The notes under the pieces: generated by a model
Told to the model about the DNA's origin: nothing
Seen by the model: only the letters and a program-made list of their open reading frames with translations
Database searches by the model: none
NCBI RefSeq assembly: GCF_900109785.1
Contig: NZ_FOBH01000017.1
Location: 1-44,410 of the forward strand
Direction of reading: 5' to 3'
Origin: Nitrosovibrio tenuis
GTDB lineage: Bacteria > Pseudomonadota > Gammaproteobacteria > Burkholderiales > Nitrosomonadaceae
Length of the DNA: 44,410 bases
Translations under genes and position numbers: made by a program
Shown: in pieces, positions 1 to 9,288 of the stretch
How the letters are laid out: each line of letters starts with the position of its first letter
Numbering within the stretch: position 1 is the stretch's first letter

Positions 1-107
1 ATGGTGATGAGTCCGAATTTGTACCACCTCGAGTCGTACCACAGCGACATGTCATAGTCGCGGCCACCAGACTTCGCCTGGCTTGACGTTCCTAGTGTTG
101 TTGCCAT
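1..107 (-). CDS. amoC: Ammonia monooxygenase subunit C, N-terminal part (cut by window edge)
   Basis: Only the first 35 codons are inside the window. Translation of the minus strand from the ATG at 107 begins [15 protein letters not shown] and continues [20 protein letters not shown], which I recognise as the characteristic AmoC N-terminus (the SLWYDS...YKFG block precedes the first membrane helix). A strong ribosome site AGGAGG lies at 115-120, eight bases upstream of the start. AmoC is a membrane subunit of the copper enzyme that oxidises ammonia to hydroxylamine, and in ammonia oxidisers it is the first gene of amoCAB, so amoA and amoB probably follow to the left, outside the window. It could instead be a stand-alone amoC copy, which these bacteria also carry. 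The gene is divergent from lolA. Confidence 0.9.
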   Translation of the reverse strand, partial: MATTLGTSSQAKSGGRDYDMSLWYDSRWYKFGLIT

Positions 108-229
108 GTCTTTACCTCCTATTACAGATATATTAGATAGTTGACAATAACCACCACTCATTTTGGTAGTGAATACCTCCGCCAGCGCAAATTAGACTAT
201 CTCCATGAACGTCAGTTCCGAAAAACGCT

Positions 230-373
230 CCGGTAGAATCACGCAAAAGAATGCGACATCGCCTGATGTGTGATTAGACGCCCCGCACCAAATCAGCTCC
301 GTAACTTAATATCGAATTGATGCAGGCAAGACGTCTCCTTTTCCCCGGCAGAAGCAGAAGCCGGTAGAATCAC
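230..373. repeat. Two copies of a 13-bp direct repeat upstream of amoC
   Basis: The sequence CCGGTAGAATCAC occurs at 230-242 and again at 361-373, both in the amoC-lolA intergenic region, with starts 131 bp apart. The match is exact over 13 bases. It may be a paired protein-binding site or the remnant of a duplication; the sequence alone does not decide. Confidence 0.6.
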
Positions 374-436
374 AACCGTAGTAATATTTCGGTTTATGGC
401 CTGGAAGCAGCTTCCGCTGAAATTAAGCATAGATCT

Positions 437-476
437 AAACTCCACTTGTGTCGAATAAACTCCACTTGTATCGAAT
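437..476. repeat. 20-bp tandem direct repeat just upstream of lolA
   Basis: Two adjacent 20-bp units, AAACTCCACTTGTGTCGAAT at 437-456 and AAACTCCACTTGTATCGAAT at 457-476, differ at one position. They end 36 bases before the lolA ATG. Such a fresh duplication can come from replication slippage, or it can be a tandem operator. Confidence 0.8.
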
Positions 477-512
477 GAATTGCACCTGGTGTTGCTTTTT
501 GAGAAGCATCTC

Positions 513-1136
513 ATGAATTTTTTACGTTCATCCTGTTTTTTCTTGCTGCTCTGTTCGATGGCTTCCACTGCCGAGGCTTCCGCGATCGGTAGTCTCAAAA
601 ACTTCATCCGCGAAACGCGCACTGTTCGTTCGGTATTCTCACAAACTGTTCTCGATAGAAATATGCAGGTGGTTCAAAAGGGCGGCGGTACGATGCAATT
701 CGAACGTCCGGGCAAATTCCGATGGGTATATGAAAAGCCGTACAAGCAGCTCATAGTCGGAGACGGCCTCAAAGTGTGGTTTTATGATAATGATCTTAAT
801 CAGGTAACTATGCGCAATCTCGATGTCGCGATTGGCAGCAGCCCCGCCGCATTACTTGCGGGAAGCAGTGATATTGAAAACAGTTTTGAACTGAGTGAAA
901 TGGGCTCGGAAGGGGATACGGAGTGGCTCGAAGCGAAACCCAAAGCCAGGGAAAGCACGTTCGAGTGGGTGCGCCTGGGATTTAGCCGAGAGGGCATACT
1001 CAAGGCGATGGAGCTGCATGATAATTTTGGTCAGACTACAGTACTGACATTTTCCCGGCTGGAACGAAACCCCAGAATTGCGCCGGAATTATTTAAATTC
1101 AGCCCGCCGGAAGGTGCGGATGTGATCAGTGAGTGA
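513..1136 (+). CDS. lolA: Outer-membrane lipoprotein carrier protein LolA
   Basis: LolA is the periplasmic chaperone that takes lipoproteins from the LolCDE transporter in the inner membrane and delivers them to LolB at the outer membrane. The protein of 207 residues begins with a signal peptide (MNFLRSSCFFLLLCSMASTAEA) and continues with the typical LolA features: an early FSQTV segment, a GGGTMQFERPGKFRWVYEKPY block, and a LTFSRLERNPRI...FKFSPPEGADV ending. A TTG at 480 would add 11 residues before the signal peptide; I prefer the ATG at 513 because the signal peptide then starts normally. The gene overlaps rarA by 8 bp, so the two are probably translated together. In many betaproteobacteria the order is ftsK-lolA-rarA-serS; here ftsK is not next to lolA. 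Confidence 0.9.
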   Translation: MNFLRSSCFFLLLCSMASTAEASAIGSLKNFIRETRTVRSVFSQTVLDRNMQVVQKGGGTMQFERPGKFRWVYEKPYKQLIVGDGLKVWFYDNDLNQVTMRNLDVAIGSSPAALLAGSSDIENSFELSEMGSEGDTEWLEAKPKARESTFEWVRLGFSREGILKAMELHDNFGQTTVLTFSRLERNPRIAPELFKFSPPEGADVISE

Positions 1137-2448
1137 TCTTTTCAAACCGCGGCGACCCCAGGCGCCGCTTGCGGAACAGTTGCGTCCGAAGACGCTGAAA
1201 GACTTGGTGGGGCAGTCACATTTGCTCGGTGAAGGAAGGCCGTTGCGCCTCGCCTTCGAATCCGGCAAGCCTCACTCGATGATACTGTGGGGGCCCCCGG
1301 GCACGGGCAAGACGACTTTGGCGCGGTTGATGGCAGCGGCGTCTGACGCAGAATTTATCGCGCTGTCAGCGGTATTGTCGGGGGTCAAGGATATCCGTGA
1401 AGCGATTGAACGTGCACAGGCTGTGCTGCAGCAATCGGGTCGCCACACCATTCTATTTGTCGACGAAGTACATCGATTCAACAAGTCGCAACAGGATGCA
1501 TTCCTGCCTTATGTTGAACAGGGCTTGGTTACGTTTATCGGCGCCACGACTGAAAATCCTTCGTTCGAGGTCAACAGCGCACTCCTGTCACGGGCGCAGG
1601 TTTATGTATTGACAGCCTTGTCCGAAGATGAGCTTGTTGTCCTGTTCGAGCGGGCAAAAAAACTGGCATTGCAAGGACTGAATTTTACCGAAGGCGCCAG
1701 ATCGCTGTTGGTGGGATATGCGGACGGTGATGCGCGGCGGTTGCTCAATTTTCTGGAGCAAATAAGAACCGCGGCGACCGTCGAAGGAACCGTGGAAATC
1801 AGTGCCGAGTACGTGCACAGCGCACTTTCCCGCGGAATGCGTCGGTTCGACAAGGGTGGTGATGAGTTTTACGATCAGATTTCCGCACTTCACAAATCGC
1901 TGCGCGGTTCCAACCCGGACGCCACGCTTTATTGGATGTGCCGCATGCTGGATGGAGGAGCCGATCCCCTTTATATTGCACGGCGCCTGATCCGTGCATC
2001 GGTGGAGGATGTGGGACTGGCCGATCCGCGCGCACTGAGAATAGCACTGGATGCGTCCGAGACATATGAACGCCTTGGAAGTCCCGAAGGAGAACTGGCA
2101 CTGGCACAAGCGGCGCTCTATCTTGCCTGCGCGCCCAAAAGCAACGCCGCCTACGTTGCCTATAATAAAACTCGGTCATTTATCGGCAACGACAAGTCAC
2201 GCCGCGTACCTGAGCATTTACGCAATGCGCCCACCAGACTGATGAAGGAACTGGGCTTCGGACGTAACTACCGATACGCTCATGATGATCCTGAGGCTTA
2301 TGCCGCGGGAGAAAATTATTTCCCGGACGGAATGCCGGAGGTGACATTTTATGAGCCTACCCGGCGTGGACTTGAGGCTGAAATATCCGAAAGACTGGAG
2401 CAACTGCGCGAATTGGACCAGCAGGCGCAGGCGGGAAAAAAGCGCTGA
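1129..2448 (+). CDS. rarA: Replication-associated recombination protein RarA (MgsA), AAA+ ATPase
   Basis: RarA is a tetrameric AAA+ ATPase, related to clamp loaders, that acts at stalled replication forks and binds SSB. The 439-residue product is of normal family length. It shows the N-terminal P-RP--LAEQLRP segment, Walker A GPPGTGKT at residues 55-62, Walker B ILFVDEVH with the acidic pair near 112-113, and an ATTENPSFEVN sensor 1 region. The C-terminal half has the RarA-specific helical domain (SLRGSNPDATLYWMCRML, LIRASVEDVGLADP). The start is a GTG inside the end of lolA, with 8 bp overlap. It belongs to a lolA-rarA-serS run. Confidence 0.95.
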   Translation: MSDLFKPRRPQAPLAEQLRPKTLKDLVGQSHLLGEGRPLRLAFESGKPHSMILWGPPGTGKTTLARLMAAASDAEFIALSAVLSGVKDIREAIERAQAVLQQSGRHTILFVDEVHRFNKSQQDAFLPYVEQGLVTFIGATTENPSFEVNSALLSRAQVYVLTALSEDELVVLFERAKKLALQGLNFTEGARSLLVGYADGDARRLLNFLEQIRTAATVEGTVEISAEYVHSALSRGMRRFDKGGDEFYDQISALHKSLRGSNPDATLYWMCRMLDGGADPLYIARRLIRASVEDVGLADPRALRIALDASETYERLGSPEGELALAQAALYLACAPKSNAAYVAYNKTRSFIGNDKSRRVPEHLRNAPTRLMKELGFGRNYRYAHDDPEAYAAGENYFPDGMPEVTFYEPTRRGLEAEISERLEQLRELDQQAQAGKKR

Positions 2449-2460
2449 CTCATTTTAATT

Positions 2461-2512
2461 TGTCGCATCCTTATTCAAGGACCTGAGCTGGCTCCAGTTT
2501 CCGTATGCGACA
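2461..2512 (+). other. Long stem-loop in the rarA-serS gap
   Basis: TGTCGCAT at 2461-2468 is exactly complementary to ATGCGACA at 2505-2512. The 36-base interval contains further short complementary segments (GAGC/GCTC at 2485-2494). The hairpin ends a few bases before the serS ribosome site GGGAG, so if transcribed it would form a structured serS leader. There is no T-tract after it, so it is not an ordinary terminator. Function unknown. Confidence 0.5.
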
Positions 2513-2526
2513 TTATGGGAGTTTGA

Positions 2527-3855
<1,329 letters not shown>

Positions 3856-4077
3856 TCTAAGGTAATTTAATGGAGGGAGTCCAATGTAGCCTAACGGCTC
3901 GATCTGATCAAGGAGCCATGCGAAGCGCACCGTCATCATTATTGCGTTGCGGGGGCGCGTTAAGCAGGACGATAAATCTGTGATGGCTATTGCTTGACCT
4001 CTCGGAGCGGGATATTCAGCACCCGCGTAGGCATGCCTGGGGTGGCGTCAAAGGCAGGAGCTCAGCAATAAATATGA

Positions 4078-4644
4078 TCAGACGCTGCATCCGTCCGCAT
4101 TGCAGGCGGCGTTTTCAGCATTTGATCCCACTTCCGGCACTCGCGCAGATTCGTCGGTTTCTTCCGAAAGTAAAGCCCCGATGGAGAAACCAACGGTGAG
4201 ATCACTGACGTGGCCAAACTTATGCAGACGGATATACCCGTTCTTATCGATGAGGATAAGGGTCGGAGTGCCTTGCATTTGATAAGCCCGCATAGTTAAC
4301 GGTACGCCTTGCGGCTGGCCGTCATACTTGTCAATACCAATCGGAAAGCGCAGCCGGTACTCGTGCACAAATACTTCAAGTGCATCGGGACCCATGACTG
4401 GGTGATGCTCGAACACGGTGTGCAGGCCTATGACCGCAACCCGGTTCGGATCGAACTCCTGGTATATTCTTTGTGCCTGCGGTATTCCCACCTGAACACA
4501 ACCTGGGCAGAAAATCTGAAAGGTGTGCAGCACAACCACTTTTCCTTTCAACGCGGCCAGCGTCAGGGGTTGAGGCGTGTTGAGCCATCCCGACGTTTGA
4601 AGTTCAGGAGCTACTATTGCTCTGGTGTTGCCGGTTTCTGCCAT
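4078..4644 (-). CDS. Redoxin / TlpA-like thioredoxin-fold protein, cytoplasmic
   Basis: The 188-residue protein has the AhpC/TSA-redoxin fold pattern: an N-terminal PQPLTLAALKGKVVVLHTFQ strand, then a CPGC redox pair at about residues 46-49, and a QGTPTLILIDKNGYIR segment with the cis-proline typical of thioredoxins. No signal peptide or membrane anchor is visible, so it probably acts in the cytoplasm as a thiol-disulfide or peroxide-handling enzyme; the substrate cannot be read from sequence. The C-terminus (about the last 25 residues) is variable and ends AACNADGCSV, with two extra cysteines. The start at 4644 has GGAGGT upstream (4651-4656). It lies downstream of cytochrome P460 on the same strand but behind an apparent terminator, so it is probably transcribed separately. 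Confidence 0.75.
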   Translation of the reverse strand: MAETGNTRAIVAPELQTSGWLNTPQPLTLAALKGKVVVLHTFQIFCPGCVQVGIPQAQRIYQEFDPNRVAVIGLHTVFEHHPVMGPDALEVFVHEYRLRFPIGIDKYDGQPQGVPLTMRAYQMQGTPTLILIDKNGYIRLHKFGHVSDLTVGFSIGALLSEETDESARVPEVGSNAENAACNADGCSV

Positions 4645-4741
4645 TGTCGCACCTCCAAATATTGACTCGGCCGATAGGATGAGAATTTGAATATGGCCTG
4701 CTCATCCCGCCATTGTCGTTGCATTTTATAAAACCTGGAAG

Positions 4742-4791
4742 AAAAATGGCACCTTGACTCGAGGCGATTTGCGCTCTCAAGCTCAGGTGCC
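4742..4791 (-). terminator. Rho-independent terminator of the cytochrome P460 gene
   Basis: Reading the minus strand, GGCACCT (4791-4785) pairs with AGGTGCC (4754-4748). Inside this are CTTGAG/CTCGAG and GCG/CGC stems around a CAAAT loop, separated from the outer stem by a 3x3 internal loop. A run of T follows the hairpin (plus-strand A run at 4742-4746). It lies 37 bases past the P460 stop codon. Confidence 0.8.
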
Positions 4792-4828
4792 TTCTACTTA
4801 AGAAACCGATTTTGTAGTATATCCTTCT

Positions 4829-5419
4829 TTACTTCGATTTTGCTGCGCGCAATACCGGGTAGTGCTGAGTGAAGACCATGTCTTGCGCAGCGTTGGCTTT
4901 ATGACAAGCCGAGCATGCCTCATCAGGTTCCGCCGCCGCGCTGGCTTTATCGCCAAAGCCGAAGTACGCCCAATTGTTGGGTCTGTCTGCGAACCGCTTC
5001 TTGTCCTTGACTGTAGCCGCGATACCGAGAAAATCCCCCTGGAAGTAACCATTCCCGCTCGCTGACTTCTTCGTGCCTACACTGACCAGCTCCTTCACGA
5101 TAATCGTGCCGCTACGAAACTCTCCCGTTTTCTTATAGTGAGCCCAGCTGGCGGGGTCGATATAAACATTATGAAATTCCGGGAACGCTGGTTTGCCGTC
5201 ATTCATGTCTTTGGGAGTGAGAGGCGAACCCACGAAAATCCATTCTCTGTAATCGGTTGGACGCACCAGTTCTCCGGCTTTGTTGAATTTGGCGTACTCT
5301 TTATTGTGATGACTATGATCTGACGCACTGGCTGGCGCAACTTGCATGCCCAATACCCCAGACAGCAGCAAAACCGGAAGCCCGCTTAGCAATGTTTTTT
5401 TGGTTCGTAGTTTTGACAT
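4829..5419 (-). CDS. Cytochrome P460 family c-type haem protein
   Basis: Cytochromes P460 of ammonia oxidisers are small periplasmic haem proteins that oxidise hydroxylamine (and nitric oxide) to nitrous oxide or nitrite. This 196-residue product has a signal peptide (residues 1 to about 32, ending APASA), a P460 fold block (DYREWIFVGSPLTP, NVYIDPASWAHYKKTGEFR, GTIIVKELVSVG, GNGYFQGDF), and one CSACH haem-binding motif at 169-173 followed by KANAAQDMVFTQHYPVLR. In the characterised Nitrosomonas protein a lysine is cross-linked to the haem; the K96-K97 pair in the HYKKTGEF segment is the likely equivalent here, by memory rather than alignment. The related cytochrome c'-beta lacks this cross-link. 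The start has AAGGAG 5 bases upstream, and there are a clear promoter and terminator, so it looks monocistronic. Confidence 0.88.
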   Translation of the reverse strand: MSKLRTKKTLLSGLPVLLLSGVLGMQVAPASASDHSHHNKEYAKFNKAGELVRPTDYREWIFVGSPLTPKDMNDGKPAFPEFHNVYIDPASWAHYKKTGEFRSGTIIVKELVSVGTKKSASGNGYFQGDFLGIAATVKDKKRFADRPNNWAYFGFGDKASAAAEPDEACSACHKANAAQDMVFTQHYPVLRAAKSK

Positions 5420-5473
5420 GTCAACTCCTTAAATTATTGAGGAAAACCCGCGTTACACTTACTTACCGCGGCA

Positions 5474-5502
5474 ATCATAGATAGACCCGGCTGCTTCGTC
5501 AA
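5474..5502 (-). promoter_or_regulatory. Sigma-70-type promoter of the cytochrome P460 gene
   Basis: On the minus strand TTGACG (5502-5497) is followed after exactly 17 bases by TATGAT (5479-5474). The expected transcript start is near 5467, giving a leader of about 48 bases before the P460 ATG at 5419. The boxes match the sigma-70 consensus at 5 of 6 positions each. Confidence 0.7.
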
Positions 5503-5816
5503 GGGTGAATTTCAGAAACGGCTGGACCGTGTTCCTCGCTGCGCCTGGCCGGTAGAGGAGTTAACCGCCCCGCTCGAAAAAGCGTGCCAAGCCGGGCAGG
5601 CTGCGGGGCTTTTGGCGGATTTACAGCCCCCGTTTCAACACTCGCATTGATCCCGGCCAGTCGCGATGTCTATTAACAGGTTACAAAAGGATTACGGATT
5701 ACCCCCGGAACTGATCAATAGCGCCGATCAAAGAGCTGATCAGCAGGGAGGGGAAAAGAGCCAAAAAAGGAAGCGTGATTTTCATCTTTACGGGCCATCA
5801 TTACCATGATTCCATT

Positions 5817-5832
5817 AGGGTAAAATTACCCT
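5817..5832. repeat. 7-bp inverted repeat with 2-bp spacer
   Basis: AGGGTAA (5817-5823) and TTACCCT (5826-5832) are exact reverse complements, separated by AA. The compact 16-bp dyad in AT-rich DNA resembles a dimeric repressor site. No regulator could be assigned. Confidence 0.5.
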
Positions 5833-6140
5833 GTTTTAAAGAGGGAAAAATAACTCTTTTTAGAATAGGGTCATATTTAAATTTGATTAACAAGTTCGCG
5901 TTTCTTCCTTGTACGCCTAATTTTGCTGTGGTAGAATTTTGCTCCGTTTCAGTAGCGACAGATGCCGCAAATATTTGAAATGAATAAGAAGAATATCTGA
6001 AGGTTTGCAAAAAATCCGATCAGCCTAGTCGAGGGGGGGAACAACAACGAAAACCGGAAGGCCCACGCCGGGCCTGGATCACAGCGCATAGGGTTACCGG
6101 TTATCCAACGTATTTTGCGTAAAATTTATAAGCGAAATAC

Positions 6141-6158
6141 ATATCATGATTATGATAT
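6141..6158. repeat. Dyad-symmetric operator-like site upstream of coxB
   Basis: ATATCAT (6141-6147) and ATGATAT (6152-6158) are exact reverse complements around GATT. The symmetry continues outward: ATAC just left of it matches GTAT to the right with a two-base bulge. The AT-rich dyad is superficially like Fur- or Rrf2/NsrR-type sites, but it does not match a consensus well enough to name one. Confidence 0.45.
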
Positions 6159-6237
6159 TGGTATGTGACTGATCTGTCGATTCCGCGCTATTCTCTCTTG
6201 TGTGATGGGGGGTATTGGCCGGAAATTTTATTGTTTT

Positions 6238-6254
6238 GACCTGAAAAACAGGTC
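6238..6254. other. Small perfect hairpin
   Basis: GACCTG (6238-6243), loop AAAAA, CAGGTC (6249-6254). A T-rich run follows at 6266-6273, but the gap of about a dozen bases makes it a poor terminator. It may be a leader structure or a protein site upstream of coxB. Confidence 0.35.
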
Positions 6255-6475
6255 TCGCATTAAAAATTTTTTTGGTTGAGACTTTGAACTTATAGAAATG
6301 CTGTTATTCTTAGTGTCTGGAGTTCATATAAGCCCATAAGAATAACACAATTACTGACATTAGCAATAGGGTTATTTCGCGTATCCGAATCTGGCGATAA
6401 CGGTGTTGCAGTCGAATATCGATAGTGCCGGCGCAAGCAAAAATAATTCGCGGCGGCCCGCCAGAACGGGTCAAC

Positions 6476-6524
6476 TATAATGCGTAATTTTGTAATCAAT
6501 GGGTCGTACTGTAATCAGTAATCA
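6476..6524 (+). promoter_or_regulatory. Possible coxB -10 box and GTAATCA repeats
   Basis: A perfect TATAAT lies at 6476-6481, 58 bases before the coxB ATG, but no acceptable -35 box is found 16-18 bases upstream, so activation by a regulator is possible. Three copies of GTAATCA follow at 6492-6498, 6511-6517 and 6518-6524, close to the ribosome site. Confidence 0.35.
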
Positions 6525-6538
6525 AGTGGGGGGGAGAT

Positions 6539-7675
6539 ATGAGCAGTAAAGCAGCATCAACCATAGTGTGGGGTCTGACGGCCGCTTTGTATTCCGGGTT
6601 GGGGATGGCGGCGGCGGATCCACACCAGTTGAATTTGCCCGAGCCGCAGTCGATCATTGCCCGGCAGATATATGATCAGCACACGATGCTGTTATGGATC
6701 TGTCTGGCGATTTTCATAGGCGTGTTTGGCGTCATGTTTTATTCCGTGCTCAAGCACCGCAAGTCTCAGGGTTACAAGGCGGCAAACTTTCATCACAGCA
6801 CCACGGTCGAGATTATCTGGACCATCATTCCGTTCTTCATTCTGGCCGGCATGGCCTATCCTGCCACCAAGACCATCATCGCGATGAAGGACACCTCCAG
6901 TCCCGATATCACCGTCAAGACGACGGGTTACCAGTGGAAATGGGGTTACGACTACCTGACCGGCGAAGGCGAAGGGATCAGTTTCCTGAGCGCATTGGCC
7001 ACGCCCAAGGCGCAGATCGAGAATGCGCAGCCCAAGGGCGAGAACTACCTTCTGGAAGTGGACAATCCCCTCGTAGTGCCCGTGGGCAAGAAGGTGCGGA
7101 TACTGCTTACCGCCAACGACGTGATCCACGCCTGGTGGGTACCGGCCTTAGGGTCCAAGCAGGACGCCATTCCCGGATTTATACGCGATACATGGTTCAC
7201 CGCGGACAAGCCCGGCACCTATCGTGGTCAGTGTGCCGAGCTATGCGGCAAGGAACACGGATTCATGCCGATCGTTGTGGAGGCGGTGGAGCCGGCGAAA
7301 TATACCCAGTGGGTGGCCGAGCAGAAGAAAAAATCCGCTGCGACGGCTGTGGATGCCAACAAGGTGTTCACGGCGGAAGAGCTGAAAGCCGAGGGCGAGA
7401 AAGTCTACACCGCCAACTGTGTTGCCTGCCATCAGGCCAATGGCAAGGGCATTCCCGGGACGTTTGCTGCGCTTGACGGATCAAAGATCGCCACAGGTCC
7501 CAAGGCCGACCATATCAATATCGTAATAAATGGCAAGAACGGCACTGCAATGGCTGCATTCAAGCATCTGTCGGACATACAAATCGCGGCGGTGGTCACC
7601 TACGAGCGCAATTCCTGGGGCAACACGGCGGGAGACGTAGTACAGCCATCCGAAATCAACGAATTCAGAAAATAG
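6539..7675 (+). CDS. coxB: Cytochrome c oxidase subunit II with fused cytochrome c domain
   Basis: Subunit II receives electrons at its binuclear CuA centre and passes them to haem a of subunit I. The 378 residues comprise a signal-like N-terminus (to about residue 26), two membrane helices (about 49-72 and 92-115), and the periplasmic cupredoxin domain with CuA ligands H197, C232, C236, H240 and M243 ([14 protein letters not shown]). A C-terminal cytochrome c domain has CVACH at 294-298 and a probable axial methionine in [10 protein letters not shown]. This extra domain makes the enzyme caa3-like. The start has a G-rich ribosome site (GGGGGGAG). It is first in the cox operon, 16 bp before coxA. 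Confidence 0.97.
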   Translation: MSSKAASTIVWGLTAALYSGLGMAAADPHQLNLPEPQSIIARQIYDQHTMLLWICLAIFIGVFGVMFYSVLKHRKSQGYKAANFHHSTTVEIIWTIIPFFILAGMAYPATKTIIAMKDTSSPDITVKTTGYQWKWGYDYLTGEGEGISFLSALATPKAQIENAQPKGENYLLEVDNPLVVPVGKKVRILLTANDVIHAWWVPALGSKQDAIPGFIRDTWFTADKPGTYRGQCAELCGKEHGFMPIVVEAVEPAKYTQWVAEQKKKSAATAVDANKVFTAEELKAEGEKVYTANCVACHQANGKGIPGTFAALDGSKIATGPKADHINIVINGKNGTAMAAFKHLSDIQIAAVVTYERNSWGNTAGDVVQPSEINEFRK

Positions 7676-7691
7676 CATCAAGGAGGAAATC

Positions 7692-9272
7692 ATGGCAGCA
7701 GTACACGATCACGATGTAGGGCACGCGCACGACCATCATCCCAGCGGCATGATGCGCTGGATGATGACCACTAACCATAAAGACATTGGCTCAATGTATC
7801 TCTGGTTCAGCTTTATTATGTTCCTGACCGGGGGTGTGATGGCGCTGACGATCCGCGCCGAACTGTTTCAGCCGGGCATACAGATCGTCCAACCTGAGTT
7901 CTTTAATCAACTGACCACGATGCATGGTTTGGTGATGGTGTTTGGCGCCATCATGCCCGCCTTTGTTGGTTTTGCCAATTGGCAGATACCGATGATGATC
8001 GGTGCCCCGGACATGGCGTTTGCCCGCATGAACAATTGGAGTTTCTGGCTGCTGCCCCCGGCGGCGCTGCTGCTGACCGCATCATTCTTCGTGCCCGGTG
8101 GAGCCCCTGCTGGCGGCTGGACGATTTATCCGCCGCTATCGGTACAGATGGGCATGGGCATGGATATGGCGATATTCGCGCTCCACATCATGGGTGCATC
8201 CTCCATCATGGGATCGATCAACATTATCACCACCATACTCAACATGCGTGCGCCGGGCATGACGCTGATGAAGATGCCGCTGTTCGTATGGACCTGGCTG
8301 ATTACCGCCTACCTGCTGGTCATGGTGATGCCCGTTTTGGCAGGCGCTGTGACCATGCTGCTGACCGATCGCAACTTCGGCACCAACTTCTTCAATGCGG
8401 CGGGGGGCGGTGACCCGGTGATGTTCCAGCACATTTTCTGGTTCTTCGGGCATCCGGAAGTCTACATCATGATTTTGCCGGCGTTCGGCATCGTGTCGGA
8501 AATCATCCCGACTTTTGCGCGTAAGCCGCTGTTTGGGTATTCGTCGATGGTATATGCCACCGCTTCCATTGCCATCCTTTCCTGCATCGTCTGGGCGCAT
8601 CACATGTTCACGGCGGGCATGCCTGTAACCGGTCAGTTGTTCTTCATGTATGCGACGATGCTGATCGCCATACCGACCGGCGTGAAGGTTTTCAACTGGA
8701 CCGCCACCATGTGGCGCGGCTCAATGACATTTGAAACACCCATGCTGTTCGCCATCGGCTTCATTTTTCTATTTACCGTTGGCGGCTTCAGCGGCGTCAT
8801 CTGTGCGATCGTGCCGATAGATATTCAGGTACAGGATACGTACTATGTGATTGCGCACTTCCACTATGTGCTTGTATCTGGAGCATTGTTCGGCATATTC
8901 GGTGGGGCTTACTACTGGCTGCCGAAATGGACCGGTCACATGTATGACGAGACGCTGGGCAAGTGGCATTTTTGGTTGTCGATGTTCTTCTTCAACCTCA
9001 CCTTCTTCGTTCAGCATTTCCTGGGGTTAGCGGGTATGCCCCGGCGAATTCCCGATTATGCGCTGCAGTTTGCAGATTTCAACATGATTTCCAGCATTGG
9101 CGCATTCGGCTTTGGGTTTACCCAGTTGTTATTCCTCTACGTGGTGCTGAAGTGTATTCGTGGCGGAGTGAAAGCGCCGGCTAGCCCTTGGGAAGGGGCC
9201 AAGACGCTGGAGTGGACATTGCCATCGCCAGCGCCATATCATAGTTTTGAGACACCTCCGGTCGTCAGATAA
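7692..9272 (+). CDS. coxA: Cytochrome c oxidase subunit I (haem-copper, A1 type)
   Basis: This catalytic subunit reduces O2 to water at the haem a3-CuB site and pumps protons. The 526-residue protein has about 12 membrane helices. Diagnostic motifs are [10 protein letters not shown] near the N-terminus, [10 protein letters not shown] (haem a ligand), [17 protein letters not shown] (CuB histidine cross-linked to tyrosine, and the A1-type glutamate), YSSMVYA (K-channel region), [10 protein letters not shown] (CuB histidines), and [15 protein letters not shown] (haem a3 and haem a ligands). The start has AGGAGG upstream. It is the second gene of the operon; terminal oxidase for electrons from hydroxylamine oxidation. 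Confidence 0.98.
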   Translation: MAAVHDHDVGHAHDHHPSGMMRWMMTTNHKDIGSMYLWFSFIMFLTGGVMALTIRAELFQPGIQIVQPEFFNQLTTMHGLVMVFGAIMPAFVGFANWQIPMMIGAPDMAFARMNNWSFWLLPPAALLLTASFFVPGGAPAGGWTIYPPLSVQMGMGMDMAIFALHIMGASSIMGSINIITTILNMRAPGMTLMKMPLFVWTWLITAYLLVMVMPVLAGAVTMLLTDRNFGTNFFNAAGGGDPVMFQHIFWFFGHPEVYIMILPAFGIVSEIIPTFARKPLFGYSSMVYATASIAILSCIVWAHHMFTAGMPVTGQLFFMYATMLIAIPTGVKVFNWTATMWRGSMTFETPMLFAIGFIFLFTVGGFSGVICAIVPIDIQVQDTYYVIAHFHYVLVSGALFGIFGGAYYWLPKWTGHMYDETLGKWHFWLSMFFFNLTFFVQHFLGLAGMPRRIPDYALQFADFNMISSIGAFGFGFTQLLFLYVVLKCIRGGVKAPASPWEGAKTLEWTLPSPAPYHSFETPPVVR

Positions 9273-9288
9273 TAACCGAAGGTTCAAT

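Larger units (their letters stand above)
108..512. promoter_or_regulatory. Divergent amoC / lolA intergenic region
   Basis: About 400 bp without a gene separate the starts of amoC (leftward) and lolA (rightward). It must hold the amoC promoter, but I could not find a pair of -35 and -10 boxes at good spacing that I would defend. The stretch next to amoC (about 121-150) is AT-rich. The region contains a 13-bp direct repeat (230-242 and 361-373) and a 20-bp tandem repeat (437-476), annotated separately. Confidence 0.5.
5503..6538. other. 1-kb AT-rich gene-free region upstream of coxB
   Basis: No credible gene was found here. Open frames of 60-70 codons exist on both strands (for example 5775-5978 and 5801-6010) but lack ribosome sites, recognisable domains and codon bias like the neighbours. 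From about 5760 the region is clearly more AT-rich than the flanking genes. It holds inverted repeats at 5817-5832 and 6141-6158, a hairpin at 6238-6254, a GGCCC-ACGCC-GGGCC hairpin around 6060-6075, and three GTAATCA repeats just before coxB. Confidence 0.5.

Noticed and set aside
293-622. 109-codon minus-strand frame covering the lolA start
   Set aside because: No ribosome site or known domain. It is the shadow of lolA and its leader; the lolA signal peptide and family motifs are convincing.
1588-2179. Long minus-strand frames opposite rarA
   Set aside because: They are antisense shadows of a well-defined AAA+ gene in codon-biased DNA, without ribosome sites.
5775-6010. Open frames of 67-69 codons on both strands in the AT-rich gap
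   Set aside because: They overlap each other on opposite strands, lack ribosome sites and show no domain or signal; chance frames in AT-rich DNA.
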